Assembly: GCF_021504595.1 (NCBI RefSeq) | Contig: NZ_JACSGT010000001.1 | Span: 1,488,001 to 1,552,000 of the forward strand | Origin: Chryseobacterium indicum | GTDB taxonomy: Bacteria; Bacteroidota; Bacteroidia; Flavobacteriales; Weeksellaceae | Length of the DNA: 64,000 bases | Reading direction: 5' to 3' | Part shown: piece by piece, positions 17,053 to 25,544 of the stretch | Layout: the number at the start of each line of letters is the position of its first letter | Position numbering within the stretch: position 1 is the first letter of the stretch | Notes under the pieces: generated by a model | Told to the model about the DNA's origin: nothing | Seen by the model: only the letters and a program-made list of their open reading frames with translations | Database searches by the model: none | Translations under genes and position numbers: made by a program

Positions 17053-18633
17053 TTACTGTATTAATTTTTTTATTTCTTCCAAATCATCAATTTCATCCAC
17101 CGTTTTATCTTTCCGCCATCGTAAAATTCTCGGAAATCTTAGCGCAACACCGCTTTTATGACGGTTGCTGAAACCAATTCCTTCAAAAGCAATCTCAAAA
17201 ACCAATTCAGCTTTTACTGTTCGAACGGGACCAAATTTTTCAATGGCATTCTTATTCACAAATTTACTGACTTCCATAATTTCTTTATCCGTTAATCCGG
17301 AATATGCTTTGGCGATGGTGACCAGTTTATCTTCATTTTTCACGGCAAAAGTATAATCGGTGTAGTATGCGCTTCGTCTTCCGCTTCCTTTTTGGGCGTA
17401 AATCAAAACTGCATCAATGGTTAAAGGACTGATTTTCCATTTCCACCAATCGCCTTTTTTTCTTCCGGAATGATAAGGTGAGTTTTTCTGTTTCAGCATC
17501 AAACCTTCACTGTTGATGTCTCTGGAATTTTCTCTGATCTGGTTCAATTCTTCCCAGTTTTCAAATTCTATTGATTCGGAAATTTTGATGTTTTCAGGAT
17601 TTTCATTCAATAATAATTCTTCCAGCATGGCACGTCTCGCGGAGATGGGTTTATCACGCAAATCATTTCCTTCCAGTTCCAAAAGATCATACGCAAAGAC
17701 TTCAATCGGGATTTCGGAAAGCATTTTCTTGGTCAATGTCTTTCGATTGAGACGTTTTTGTAATTCGTTAAAATTTAAAACTTTATCGTCTTTTACCGCG
17801 AGGATTTCGCCGTCAATTACAAAATTTCCGCTCATTTGCTGAACGGTTTCTGCGATTTCGGGAAACTGTTCCGTCACCAGTTCTTCTCCTCTCGACCAGA
17901 TGAAGACTTCATCATTACGCTTGATAATCTGTCCGCGGATTCCGTCCCATTTGTATTCAATCAACCATTCATCGGGTTTCCCGAGTTCTTCCAAATCTTT
18001 CTCCAATGGATAAGCCAGACAAAAAGGATAGGGTTTTGAATTATCCGGATTTACATTTTCAGCCGAAATCAATTCCTGAAATGAAGCTTCTGTCGGCTGC
18101 CATTTTCCCATTAAACTGTGCATCAATGCGCTGGATTCCTGTCCGGAAAATTTCGTCAGAGCATTAATCAGTGTTTTATCTGAAACCCCGATTCTAAAAC
18201 TTCCACCCAATAATTTATTGAAAATCAGCCGTTCCGTATAATCCAAGCCATTCCACGAATTGAGGACAAATTCTTTTTTCTCAGCGTCGATTTTTGTTTT
18301 TAAGTTGATGATATCATTCATCCAGTCCGACAAAGAACGTTCGATTTTTTCCGTTGGCGGTGGAAGAATCAGGGAAATGGTTTCGCCTAAATCTCCGACT
18401 GAAGAGTAGCTTTCCTGAAACAGCCAGAACGGTAATTCTGTAATTTCCAAAGCCCATTCTTTCATATAGTTGGTGTTCACATTCCGCTTGGGTCTTTTGC
18501 CTGTAAACAAAGCAATAAACCAGACTTTATCTTCATCAGGCGCACGTTCCAGGTAATCGATGATGGCATCGATTTTTGCATTGGTCTTGTTGGTGCTTTC
18601 GAGCGCATTGATCAGTTCTGCGAAATGTTTCAT
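17053..18633 (-). CDS. ATP-dependent DNA ligase (ligase-associated cluster)
   Basis: A 526-residue ATP-dependent ligase with an N-terminal DNA-binding domain (residues 1-200), the nucleotidyltransferase domain with motif I EYKWDGIRGQ (Lys228 is the adenylated residue), motif III FVIDGEILA, motif IV SEGLMLKQKNS and motif V WWKWKISPLTIDAV. A C-terminal OB domain follows. It seals nicks using ATP and complements the housekeeping NAD-dependent ligase. It is located between the exonuclease and helicase genes. Its last roughly 15 codons (VDEIDDLEEIKKLIQ) are repeated as non-coding fragments downstream, so this gene end has been a site of duplication. Confidence 0.94.
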   Translation of the reverse strand: MKHFAELINALESTNKTNAKIDAIIDYLERAPDEDKVWFIALFTGKRPKRNVNTNYMKEWALEITELPFWLFQESYSSVGDLGETISLILPPPTEKIERSLSDWMNDIINLKTKIDAEKKEFVLNSWNGLDYTERLIFNKLLGGSFRIGVSDKTLINALTKFSGQESSALMHSLMGKWQPTEASFQELISAENVNPDNSKPYPFCLAYPLEKDLEELGKPDEWLIEYKWDGIRGQIIKRNDEVFIWSRGEELVTEQFPEIAETVQQMSGNFVIDGEILAVKDDKVLNFNELQKRLNRKTLTKKMLSEIPIEVFAYDLLELEGNDLRDKPISARRAMLEELLLNENPENIKISESIEFENWEELNQIRENSRDINSEGLMLKQKNSPYHSGRKKGDWWKWKISPLTIDAVLIYAQKGSGRRSAYYTDYTFAVKNEDKLVTIAKAYSGLTDKEIMEVSKFVNKNAIEKFGPVRTVKAELVFEIAFEGIGFSNRHKSGVALRFPRILRWRKDKTVDEIDDLEEIKKLIQ

Positions 18634-18674
18634 AAATTTTAATTGGCGTTTTTAAACGTATGTTAACAATTTTT

Positions 18675-18762
18675 TGGGCAGCTTAATCCGTCTTCCACTC
18701 CCGCTTTTTTGTTCCGCTTGGCTCCACAAAAATAGCTCCGTTCAAGCCGGGCTGCGTACAAT
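18675..18762 (+). repeat. GCAGCCCG-type dispersed repeat, copy 2 (inverted)
   Basis: Starting TGGGCAGCTTAATCCG and ending CCGGGCTGCGTACAAT, this is the reverse complement of the 13331-13415 element with roughly four fifths identity by eye. The two copies flank the helicase and ligase genes in inverted orientation. Confidence 0.72.
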
Positions 18763-18781
18763 TCGGCTTAATTATGATGGG

Positions 18782-18866
18782 CTATTAACAGTTCGCTCCT
18801 ACGGAGCTCCGTTTTATTGTGCCGTAATTTTTTCTATTAACAGTAAGCTCCTACGGAGCTTTCCGG
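18782..18866. repeat. Pair of GCTCCTACGGAGC palindromes
   Basis: Two units of CTATTAACAG followed by a few bases, GCTCCTACGGAGCT and TCCG occur about 52 bp apart. The core is a 6-bp inverted repeat with a one-base centre. They resemble REP-type sequences found between genes in Flavobacteriia; no REP-associated transposase is visible nearby. Confidence 0.6.
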
Positions 18867-18880
18867 CATCAATATAATTA

Positions 18881-19897
18881 TTAGTCTTTAATAATTTCTT
18901 TCTCTTTTTCTTCCTCATCATCATCGCCGTAAAGCGTTTCTACCACATCAGATTTAATACCAATTTCATTCAAATATTTAGAAAAAACTTCGGTTTGTCC
19001 GTGCGTAACGTGAACAATTTCAGCTTCGGTGGCTTTTATGGCTTGTAACAAACCTTTCCAGTCGGCGTGATCGCTCATCGGAAAACCTGCATCGGCACTC
19101 CGCCATCGTCTTGCACCGCGAACCTGCATCCATCCGGAACAAATTGCCGTTGCAGCATCCGGAATTTTTTTAATGACATTGGAATCCAGCAAAGCCGGCG
19201 GAACAATCACAATATCTCCAGCAACGTGCTTGATGCTTTCCCTGAAATCCGGAATTTCATAGTCAGGAAGTACGATTCCGATTTCTTCAAAGGCTTTATT
19301 CAGTTTTCCGATCGAGTAGTGGACGTGGATTTTTCCCATTCCTTCAACGGCTTTCATTACGCGTTGTGCTTTTCCCAAAGAATAACCGATGAAAACAGAA
19401 GTTTTTTGATTTTCCTGATTTCTGAGTACCCAGTTCTGGAGTTTTTTATTCAGATCCGGAACTTCCAGCCAGTTGTAAATAGGCAGTCCGAAAGTGCTTT
19501 CGGTAACGAATTCATTGCATTTTACCAGTTCGAAAGGGGTACTTAGTCCATCATCCTGAACTTTATAATCTCCTGAAACCACACTTACATAGCCTTTGTA
19601 TTCTAGCCGGATCTGCGCGGAGCCGATGATATGACCGGCAGGATGAAGTGAAACTTTTACGCCGTTGATATTGATGACTTCGCCATATTCCACGCTCTGA
19701 ACTTCAAGATGTTCGCTGATCCTTTTATGCAGAATAGGTTTGGTAAAATGATGGCACAAGTATTTCTTCATTCCCCAACGTGCGTGATCGGCGTGTCCGT
19801 GCGTAATGACTGCCAAATCAACCGGTCGCCAAGGATCAATATAAAATTTTCCCTGCGGACAATAAATGCCTTTATTTGTGAATGTGATAAGTTTCAA
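18881..19897 (-). CDS. Ligase-associated DNA damage response exonuclease (MBL/beta-CASP-like)
   Basis: A 338-residue MBL-fold nuclease related to SNM1/YSH1 proteins. Features are DLAVITHGHADHARWG (HxHxDH), HPAGHIIGSAQIR, VSGDYKVQDDG and the C-terminal CSGWMQVRG...FPMSDHADW. The P. putida homologue (Exo) is a DNA exonuclease of the same four-gene cluster. No ATG is available at the N-terminus; I choose the TTG giving MKLITFTNKGIYCPQG because family members begin there, while a TTG 42 bp upstream would add 14 residues. It is the promoter-proximal gene of the repair cluster. Confidence 0.9.
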   Translation of the reverse strand: MKLITFTNKGIYCPQGKFYIDPWRPVDLAVITHGHADHARWGMKKYLCHHFTKPILHKRISEHLEVQSVEYGEVININGVKVSLHPAGHIIGSAQIRLEYKGYVSVVSGDYKVQDDGLSTPFELVKCNEFVTESTFGLPIYNWLEVPDLNKKLQNWVLRNQENQKTSVFIGYSLGKAQRVMKAVEGMGKIHVHYSIGKLNKAFEEIGIVLPDYEIPDFRESIKHVAGDIVIVPPALLDSNVIKKIPDAATAICSGWMQVRGARRWRSADAGFPMSDHADWKGLLQAIKATEAEIVHVTHGQTEVFSKYLNEIGIKSDVVETLYGDDDEEEKEKEIIKD

Positions 19898-19954
19898 TGG
19901 TGCAATTTTGTTATTTTTTACATTCAAAAATCTAACCAATATATTTAAAAATCG

Positions 19955-21439
19955 TTAATGTAGCATCTTTTTCACATGATCCGTTATTATTTCAACCGAT
20001 TTTTCCATTTCTGTAGTATCGAGGTTTCCAAATCCTAAACGCATGGCGGTTAGATTTTTATTCTGATAAAGTAAGGTTTTAGGAATAAATAAATTGTTTT
20101 GCGCACAATTTTTAGAAAGCTGCATTAAATTGATGGGAATTTGCCATTCTGCCCAGACCGCAAGTCCGCCTGACGGTTTTTCGAATTGTATATAATTTCC
20201 TAAGTTTTCCTGAATCAGATGGATAAAATAATCTCTTCTTTCCTGATAAATTTTTAATGATTTTTTCAGATATCGGTTAATTTCTCCTTCGGCGATCATT
20301 TCTCCTAAAACGTGTTCCATTAAAATATCACCCTGTCTGTCAATAATTCCCAGATGTTTTCTCATTTCAGACATCAGATTTTCGGGAGCAACAATAAATC
20401 CTGTCCGAAAACCGGGAGCCAGAGATTTTCCGAAAGAACCGATGTAAATTACCATTCCGTTCGTATCTGCGCTTGCAAGGGGAAGAAGCGGACTTTTGTC
20501 GTAATGAAAATCATAATCGTAATCGTCTTCCAGAATGATAAAACCAAATTCATTTGCAAGATTCAGCAGTTCCAGTCTGCGCTGTGCGCTCAACGTAACA
20601 GTTGTAGGATAATGATGATGCGGTGTAAGATACAGCATTCTCACTTTCTGCTGTTGGCAAATTTTTCTGACTTCTTCTGTGTTAATTCCGTCATTGTCAA
20701 TGGAGACTGATTTTATTTTCACCCCTGCTTTTTGAAAAATCATGTTCACCGAGAAATAGCTCAGTTCTGCAACTAAAACAATATCCCCTTCAGATAAAAG
20801 AATTTCCGAAGCAATATAAATGCTCATTTCTGTGCTTCTTGTAATAAGAAGATTATTTTTAGAAATGGGCAATCCTCTGGACAAATTTAAATATTTTGAA
20901 AGATTTTCTTTAAAAAATTCACTTCCGTCCTGATTGTACTGTCCGATTTTATGCGCCTTTCTTTTTAAAATAGAACTGTAAATTCTGGAATGCTGATCGA
21001 TCTGAGTTAAGCGGATGTCGGGAATTCCGTCATTAAAAATGTATTCACAATTGGAATATTCAAAAGGATTATCTAAAATATTGGATGTTTTGAAGGTAAA
21101 TCCAGTTGATTTCGGATAATTTTCGAGCTGAATTTTTTGTAAATTTTTCGATTCCAAAAACTGATACTGGTCTTTTCCGATGATAAAAGTTCCTTTGTTG
21201 GGAAGACTTTCCACCCATCCCTGAGAAAACAGTTCTTCGTAAACAGAAACAATGGTATTTCTGTGAACATTCAGCATTTCGCTCAGCATTCTTGTTCCCG
21301 GAAGTTTGGTTCCGAATGGCAAAAAACCGCGCTGAATGGCATTAATAAGCTGATTGGAAATCTGCATGTAAATAGAAACTTCGGAATTTCTATTGATTTT
21401 TATGAAACTCTGATAAGGAATTTTAACCGGACTATCCAT
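19955..21439 (-). CDS. MocR/PdxR-type regulator (GntR HTH fused to aminotransferase fold)
   Basis: A 494-residue protein. Residues 20-85 are a GntR winged helix (INAIQRGFLPFGTKLPGTRM, LNVHRNTIVSVYEEL). From about residue 120 on it has a class I aminotransferase fold with ILEDDYDYDFHYD and the PLP-Lys motif YIGSFGKSLAPGFRTGF. MocR proteins sense PLP or amino acid-derived ligands and regulate neighbouring genes such as pdxST or gabTD. Here the divergent neighbour is the biotin operon, whose enzymes BioF and BioA are PLP dependent, so a link to biotin or PLP supply is possible (inference). Confidence 0.92.
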   Translation of the reverse strand: MDSPVKIPYQSFIKINRNSEVSIYMQISNQLINAIQRGFLPFGTKLPGTRMLSEMLNVHRNTIVSVYEELFSQGWVESLPNKGTFIIGKDQYQFLESKNLQKIQLENYPKSTGFTFKTSNILDNPFEYSNCEYIFNDGIPDIRLTQIDQHSRIYSSILKRKAHKIGQYNQDGSEFFKENLSKYLNLSRGLPISKNNLLITRSTEMSIYIASEILLSEGDIVLVAELSYFSVNMIFQKAGVKIKSVSIDNDGINTEEVRKICQQQKVRMLYLTPHHHYPTTVTLSAQRRLELLNLANEFGFIILEDDYDYDFHYDKSPLLPLASADTNGMVIYIGSFGKSLAPGFRTGFIVAPENLMSEMRKHLGIIDRQGDILMEHVLGEMIAEGEINRYLKKSLKIYQERRDYFIHLIQENLGNYIQFEKPSGGLAVWAEWQIPINLMQLSKNCAQNNLFIPKTLLYQNKNLTAMRLGFGNLDTTEMEKSVEIITDHVKKMLH

Positions 21440-21450
21440 AATCTCAAAAC

Positions 21451-21458
21451 TGGTACCA
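21451..21458. promoter_or_regulatory. TGGTACCA palindrome, candidate MocR operator
   Basis: A perfect 8-bp palindrome in the 65-bp divergent gap, about 22 bp upstream of the bio operon -7 box and 12 bp from the regulator start codon. An imperfect half-site (AACCAT) follows 4 bases later. The position would let one protein control both directions. Confidence 0.45.
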
Positions 21459-21479
21459 TTTAACCATCCGGCAATATAC

Positions 21480-21487
21480 TACTTTTG
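21480..21487 (+). promoter_or_regulatory. -7 box of the biotin operon
   Basis: TACTTTTG matches TAnnTTTG exactly, 17 bp before the ATG at 21505. No TTG lies at the usual -33 spacing, where the TGGTACCA palindrome is found instead, suggesting activator dependence. Confidence 0.6.
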
Positions 21488-21504
21488 AACCAAAACAAAA
21501 AAGA

Positions 21505-22131
21505 ATGGAATTGTACAGTCTTTTAGAAAAAATTGTTCAGCAAAATGAAACGCACGCAAAATGGCTGAATACGCTTTCCTTTATGGAAAATGCAGGAGCC
21601 AGAAAAATTTCAGCTTGCGAACATCCTACTAACGTGAGTTTAATACAGCTAAAACACGCTGCGGAAGAACATCGCCATGCTTATTATCTTAAAAAGCAGA
21701 TCCTGAAAATTGATCCTGATATGTGCAAAACGTACAATAGCAATGAACTTTTAGCCGCAACGGCAACGAGACAATATCTTCATTCTCTTGACATTAAAGC
21801 GTGTAAATATCTTCAGCAGAATTTCAATCTCAGCAAAGAAGAATTGAAGTATGCGGCTTATCTGTTTGTAACGTATGCTATTGAAGTTCGTGCCGATGAA
21901 CTGTACCCGGTTTATCAGGAGATTCTGACAAAATATACCTCAAAAATTATGGTGAAATCAATTATTTTGGAGGAAGAAGGACATTTGGAGGAAATGATTA
22001 ATCAGTTGGACGAATTTTCGGAAGACTGGAAAATTCATGCAGAAATTATTTTAGAGATTGAAAAAGATCTTCATAACCAATGGATTGATGCCATTTCAAA
22101 AGAGATTTTACAGGTAAATTATGCTGAATAA
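21505..22131 (+). CDS. Unrecognised helical protein with di-iron-like ExxH motifs, first gene of bio operon
   Basis: A 208-residue, almost entirely helical soluble protein that I do not recognise by name. It shows ferritin-like or heme-oxygenase-like metal-binding patterns: E55-x-x-H58 within HAAEEHRHAYYLKK, Glu127 in TYAIEVRADELYP, and E157-x-x-H160 within ILEEEGHLEEM. A first-helix ligand could be Glu28. Its 3' end overlaps the bioF start by 11 bp, so the two are translationally coupled and very probably work in one pathway. The locus lacks bioC, bioH, bioG, bioI, bioW and bioZ. A role in forming or freeing the pimeloyl precursor is therefore a reasonable hypothesis, but it is inference only; an iron-storage or stress function is the alternative. 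Confidence 0.7.
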   Translation: MELYSLLEKIVQQNETHAKWLNTLSFMENAGARKISACEHPTNVSLIQLKHAAEEHRHAYYLKKQILKIDPDMCKTYNSNELLAATATRQYLHSLDIKACKYLQQNFNLSKEELKYAAYLFVTYAIEVRADELYPVYQEILTKYTSKIMVKSIILEEEGHLEEMINQLDEFSEDWKIHAEIILEIEKDLHNQWIDAISKEILQVNYAE

Positions 22132-23230
22132 TTTTCGTCATTTTCAGGAAGCCTTAGAAAAAAGAAAAGAAAGCGGAACCTTACGGGTTTTAAAATCTCA
22201 AAAGGAAGGAGTGGATTTTTATTCCAACGATTATTTGGGATTGGCGGGAAATAAAGATTTTCAGCAGATTTTATTAAAAAAAATCAACGAAAAGCCGGAA
22301 TTACTGAAAGGAAGTACAGGTTCCAGACTGATCAGCGGAAATAGTTTAACTGTTGCTGAAACAGAAGAATGTATAGCCAAAGAACATCAATACGAATCGG
22401 CTTTGCTTTTTTCTTCGGGATATAATGCTAATCTGGCTTTGTTTTCAACGCTTCCCAATCGACATGATACCATAATTGTGGATGAAAAAATTCATCGTTC
22501 TGTTCATGATGCATGTAGAATGTCGAATGCTAAAAAACTGAAATTCAGGCATAATGATGTTGATGATTTAGAAAGGATTCTGAAAAAGCAAATCGGACTT
22601 TCCTATGTTGCAGTTGAAAGCCTGTATTCGATGGATGGAGATATTGCTCCTTTGAAAGAGATTGCAAAAATCACAGCAAAATACAATGCTCAGTTAGTTG
22701 TGGATGAAGCTCACGCTTTCGGTGTTTTTGGAAACGGTTTGGTGAGTGAGTTGAATCTACAGGAAAAAGTTTCAGCAACGGTTGTAACCTATGGAAAAGC
22801 TTTGGGAACGCATGGTGCGGCGATTTTAACGAATGATTTAATTAAATCTTATCTCATCAATTTTGCATCCCCTTTTATCTATACAACTTCAGCGCACGAT
22901 TTTCTATGGATGAGTATTTTTAGCGGATATGAATTTTTAAAAGCAAACAGTAGATTATCCATACAACTTCAGGAAAACATTAAAATTTTTCGTGAACAGA
23001 ATTTAGCCACTCCGTCTTCTGAAAACAGTCCGATTCAGTCCATTATTATTCCGGATAATCATCAGTTGAAAACTTTACAGAACGTTTTATCGGAAAGTGG
23101 ATTTTTAGCGTATGCGGTTTTCAGTCCAACTGTAAAAGAAGGAACGGAAAGACTGAGGATTTGTCTGCACAGTTTTAATACAGAAGAGGAAATTTTGACG
23201 TTAGCGGGTATTATTAAAGAGTTTGTTTAA
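22121..23230 (+). CDS. bioF: 8-amino-7-oxononanoate synthase
   Basis: This enzyme condenses pimeloyl-ACP or pimeloyl-CoA with L-alanine to give 8-amino-7-oxononanoate (KAPA), the first committed ring-precursor step of biotin synthesis. The 369-residue PLP enzyme has GSTGSRLISGNS, DEKIHRSVHDACRMS, VVDEAHAFGVFG and the PLP-binding Lys226 in VVTYGKALGTHGAA. The length is slightly below E. coli BioF (384). It overlaps the upstream helical protein and is followed 123 bp later by bioD. That 123-bp gap contains a short GAATAGACTTCTCCTTCGTG-type sequence of unknown role. Confidence 0.95.
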   Translation: MLNNFRHFQEALEKRKESGTLRVLKSQKEGVDFYSNDYLGLAGNKDFQQILLKKINEKPELLKGSTGSRLISGNSLTVAETEECIAKEHQYESALLFSSGYNANLALFSTLPNRHDTIIVDEKIHRSVHDACRMSNAKKLKFRHNDVDDLERILKKQIGLSYVAVESLYSMDGDIAPLKEIAKITAKYNAQLVVDEAHAFGVFGNGLVSELNLQEKVSATVVTYGKALGTHGAAILTNDLIKSYLINFASPFIYTTSAHDFLWMSIFSGYEFLKANSRLSIQLQENIKIFREQNLATPSSENSPIQSIIIPDNHQLKTLQNVLSESGFLAYAVFSPTVKEGTERLRICLHSFNTEEEILTLAGIIKEFV

Positions 23231-23353
23231 AACGTAAATATCATTCAATAGGGGAGTAATGAATCTATTGATTATCAATGAAGAATAGACTTCTCCTTCG
23301 TGAAATGACAAGAAACCATTGAAATAATGAACATTGAATTAGAAATACAAAAT

Positions 23354-23977
23354 ATGAATCAGAAAAAACTCTTCGTCACAGGAATCGGGACTGAAGTCGG
23401 GAAAACGGTTTGTTCGGCGGTTTTAACCAAATATTTTGAGGCAGAGTATTGGAAACCGGTTCAGTCCGGAGATCTGGATTACTGTGATACGATGAAAATT
23501 AAAGACTGGGTAGGAAAGCATACGGTTTGCCATCCGGAAAGATATCGTTTTAAATTGGCCGCATCACCGCATCAATCAGCAAAGGAAGAAGGAATTCTGA
23601 TTGATCTGAATGAATTTAAACTTCCTGAAACGCAGAATCATTTAATCATAGAAGGAGCGGGAGGATTGATGGTTCCGCTGAATGATAAAGAATTTATTAT
23701 TGATTTAATTGAAAAGCTGAACATTCCCGTCGCTTTGGTTGTGAAGAATTATTTAGGCTGCATTAATCATACATTGTTGTCTGTTTTAGTTTTAAACCAA
23801 AAGAAAATTAAACTGAACTATTTAATTCTCAACGGAAATTTTCCACCGGATACGGAAAGGGTTATTTGTGAAAATATTCCACAGGAAACTGAAATTCTAA
23901 GAATTCCTGACCTTGAAAGTATAACAGAAGAAAGTATAAAAAATATTGCAAAACAATTAGAAAAAATAGAATCATGA
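23354..23977 (+). CDS. bioD: Dethiobiotin synthetase
   Basis: ATP-dependent closure of the ureido ring, converting 7,8-diaminopelargonate plus CO2 to dethiobiotin. It is a 207-residue P-loop enzyme with [19 protein letters not shown] near the N-terminus, the KPVQSGDLD motif and the [10 protein letters not shown] motif. The start chosen is the ATG giving [12 protein letters not shown]; another in-frame ATG 27 bp upstream is possible. The last 4 bases overlap bioB (ATGA type), so the two are translationally coupled. Confidence 0.95.
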   Translation: MNQKKLFVTGIGTEVGKTVCSAVLTKYFEAEYWKPVQSGDLDYCDTMKIKDWVGKHTVCHPERYRFKLAASPHQSAKEEGILIDLNEFKLPETQNHLIIEGAGGLMVPLNDKEFIIDLIEKLNIPVALVVKNYLGCINHTLLSVLVLNQKKIKLNYLILNGNFPPDTERVICENIPQETEILRIPDLESITEESIKNIAKQLEKIES

Positions 23978-24954
23978 ATAAAAATCAACTAAGAAACGAC
24001 TGGACGAAGGAAGAAATAGAAGAAATTTATAATCTTCCGCTTCTGGAACTTGTTTACAAAGCTGCAACAGTTCATCGTGAGTGGCATAATCCTGAAGAAG
24101 TTCAGATGTCGACCCTGCTTTCAATTAAAACAGGAGGTTGTCCGGAAGACTGTTCGTATTGCGGACAGGCAGCACGTTATCATACGAATATTAAAGTTCA
24201 GGCTTTACTGCCGACAGAAACGGTCATTGAACACGCGAAAAAAGCAAAAGAAGGCGGCTCATCGCGTTTCTGTATGGCTGCAGCGTGGAGAGAAGTGCGT
24301 GACAACCGTGATTTCGACCGTGTTATTGATATGGTAAAAGGGGTAAATGAACTTGGATTGGAAGTGTGCTGTACGTTGGGAATGTTAACGGAAGATCAGG
24401 CAAAACGCCTTCAGGAAGCAGGTTTGTATGCATACAATCACAATCTGGATACTTCTGAGGAATATTACGACGAAATTATTTCCACAAGAACGTTCGATAA
24501 CAGAATCAATACGATTAATAATGTAAGAAAAGCCGGAATTACGGTTTGTTCGGGAGGAATCATCGGATTGGGAGAAACGCCAAAAGACAGGATTTCGATG
24601 CTTTTAACATTGGCAACAATGCCGAAACATCCGGAATCTGTCCCGATCAATGCATTGGCAAGAGTAGAAGGAACGCCGCTTCAGGATAATGAAAAAACAA
24701 ATACCTGGGAAATGGTAAGAATGATCGCCACAGCAAGAATTGTAATGCCTTCATCAATGGTTCGTCTAAGCGCAGGAAGAATAGAAATGACTGAATTTGA
24801 GCAGGGATGGTGTTTCATGGCGGGAGCGAACTCGATCTTTACAGGGGAAAGAGAAACGCTTCTGGTAACGCCAAATCCGGGCGTTTCTGAGGATATGCAG
24901 ATGTTGCAGACTTTGGGATTAAAGCCGATGATGAAAGAGAAAACGATGTGCTGA
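23974..24954 (+). CDS. bioB: Biotin synthase (radical SAM)
   Basis: This enzyme inserts sulfur into dethiobiotin to form biotin. At 326 residues it is the usual length. The radical SAM cluster ligands are Cys56, Cys60 and Cys63 in [20 protein letters not shown]. Downstream are the conserved [19 protein letters not shown] and GGIIGLGE segments, and RLSAGR near the C-terminus carries the Arg of the [2Fe-2S] site. It is the last gene before the repeat array, which separates it from bioA. Confidence 0.97.
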   Translation: MNKNQLRNDWTKEEIEEIYNLPLLELVYKAATVHREWHNPEEVQMSTLLSIKTGGCPEDCSYCGQAARYHTNIKVQALLPTETVIEHAKKAKEGGSSRFCMAAAWREVRDNRDFDRVIDMVKGVNELGLEVCCTLGMLTEDQAKRLQEAGLYAYNHNLDTSEEYYDEIISTRTFDNRINTINNVRKAGITVCSGGIIGLGETPKDRISMLLTLATMPKHPESVPINALARVEGTPLQDNEKTNTWEMVRMIATARIVMPSSMVRLSAGRIEMTEFEQGWCFMAGANSIFTGERETLLVTPNPGVSEDMQMLQTLGLKPMMKEKTMC

Positions 24955-25091
24955 AAAGTGAATGATAAAAAGTGAATGGTGAATGGTCAATAGTCAATTT
25001 TTTGGAGTGTGAATAATAACAATTCACGATTGACAATCCAGCATTGAATTCTATTCATAGTTTTAAGTACTTATCTATCAATGTAAAAAAT

Positions 25092-25250
25092 GATTAAACG
25101 CAAAGAAAATGTTTTTCTTGGGTAAAAAGTAAAGCAAAGAAATTTCCGTCAGAGACGGATGATGAAGCGTTCGCTTAATGGCAGATGAAATCTGCTTTAC
25201 TTTGCTTAGCTTAAATATTAACATGGAAATAAAGTCTTTGCGTTTACAAT
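25092..25250. repeat. Element D, copy 1 (palindromic intergenic repeat)
   Basis: An about 160-bp unit bounded by AAACGCAAAGA and its complement TCTTTGCGTTT, with an inner inverted repeat GTAAAGCAAAG / CTTTGCTTAGC and the conserved core GTCAGAGACGGATGATGAAG. It is separated from copy 2 by a linker with TTGACAATTCA and CAGTACTTATCTA. Confidence 0.75.
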
Positions 25251-25312
25251 TTACGATTGACAATTCACAATTCACCATTGAATTTTCAGTACTTATCTAT
25301 TAATATAAAGAA

Positions 25313-25470
25313 TGATTAAACGCAAAGAAAATGTTTTTCTTGGGTAAAAAGTAAAGCAAAGAAATTTCCGTCAGAGACGGATGATGAAGCGTTCGCTTAA
25401 TGGCAGATGAAATCTGCTTCACTTTGCTTAGCTTAAATAGTAATTTAGGAATAGAGTCTTTGCGTTTACA
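25313..25470. repeat. Element D, copy 2
   Basis: Almost identical to copy 1 over the whole unit, including linker. Minus-strand frames in copies 1, 2 and 4 give similar about 65-residue peptides, which is a by-product of the repeat. Confidence 0.75.
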
Positions 25471-25533
25471 ATTTACGATTGACAATTCAGTATTCAATTT
25501 GATTCATAGTTTTCAGTACTTATCTATTAATAT

Positions 25534-25544
25534 AAAGAATGATT
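25534..25544. repeat. Left target-site duplication of the IS element
   Basis: AAAGAATGATT stands directly before the left IS end; the same 11 bases stand after the right end at 26758-26768. The uninterrupted element D copies show this sequence once, before AAACGC. Confidence 0.75.

Noticed and set aside
25078..25497. Two similar 65-66-residue minus-strand frames, with a third at 26979-27170
   Set aside because: They repeat because element D is repeated; codon pattern and start context do not support a protein.
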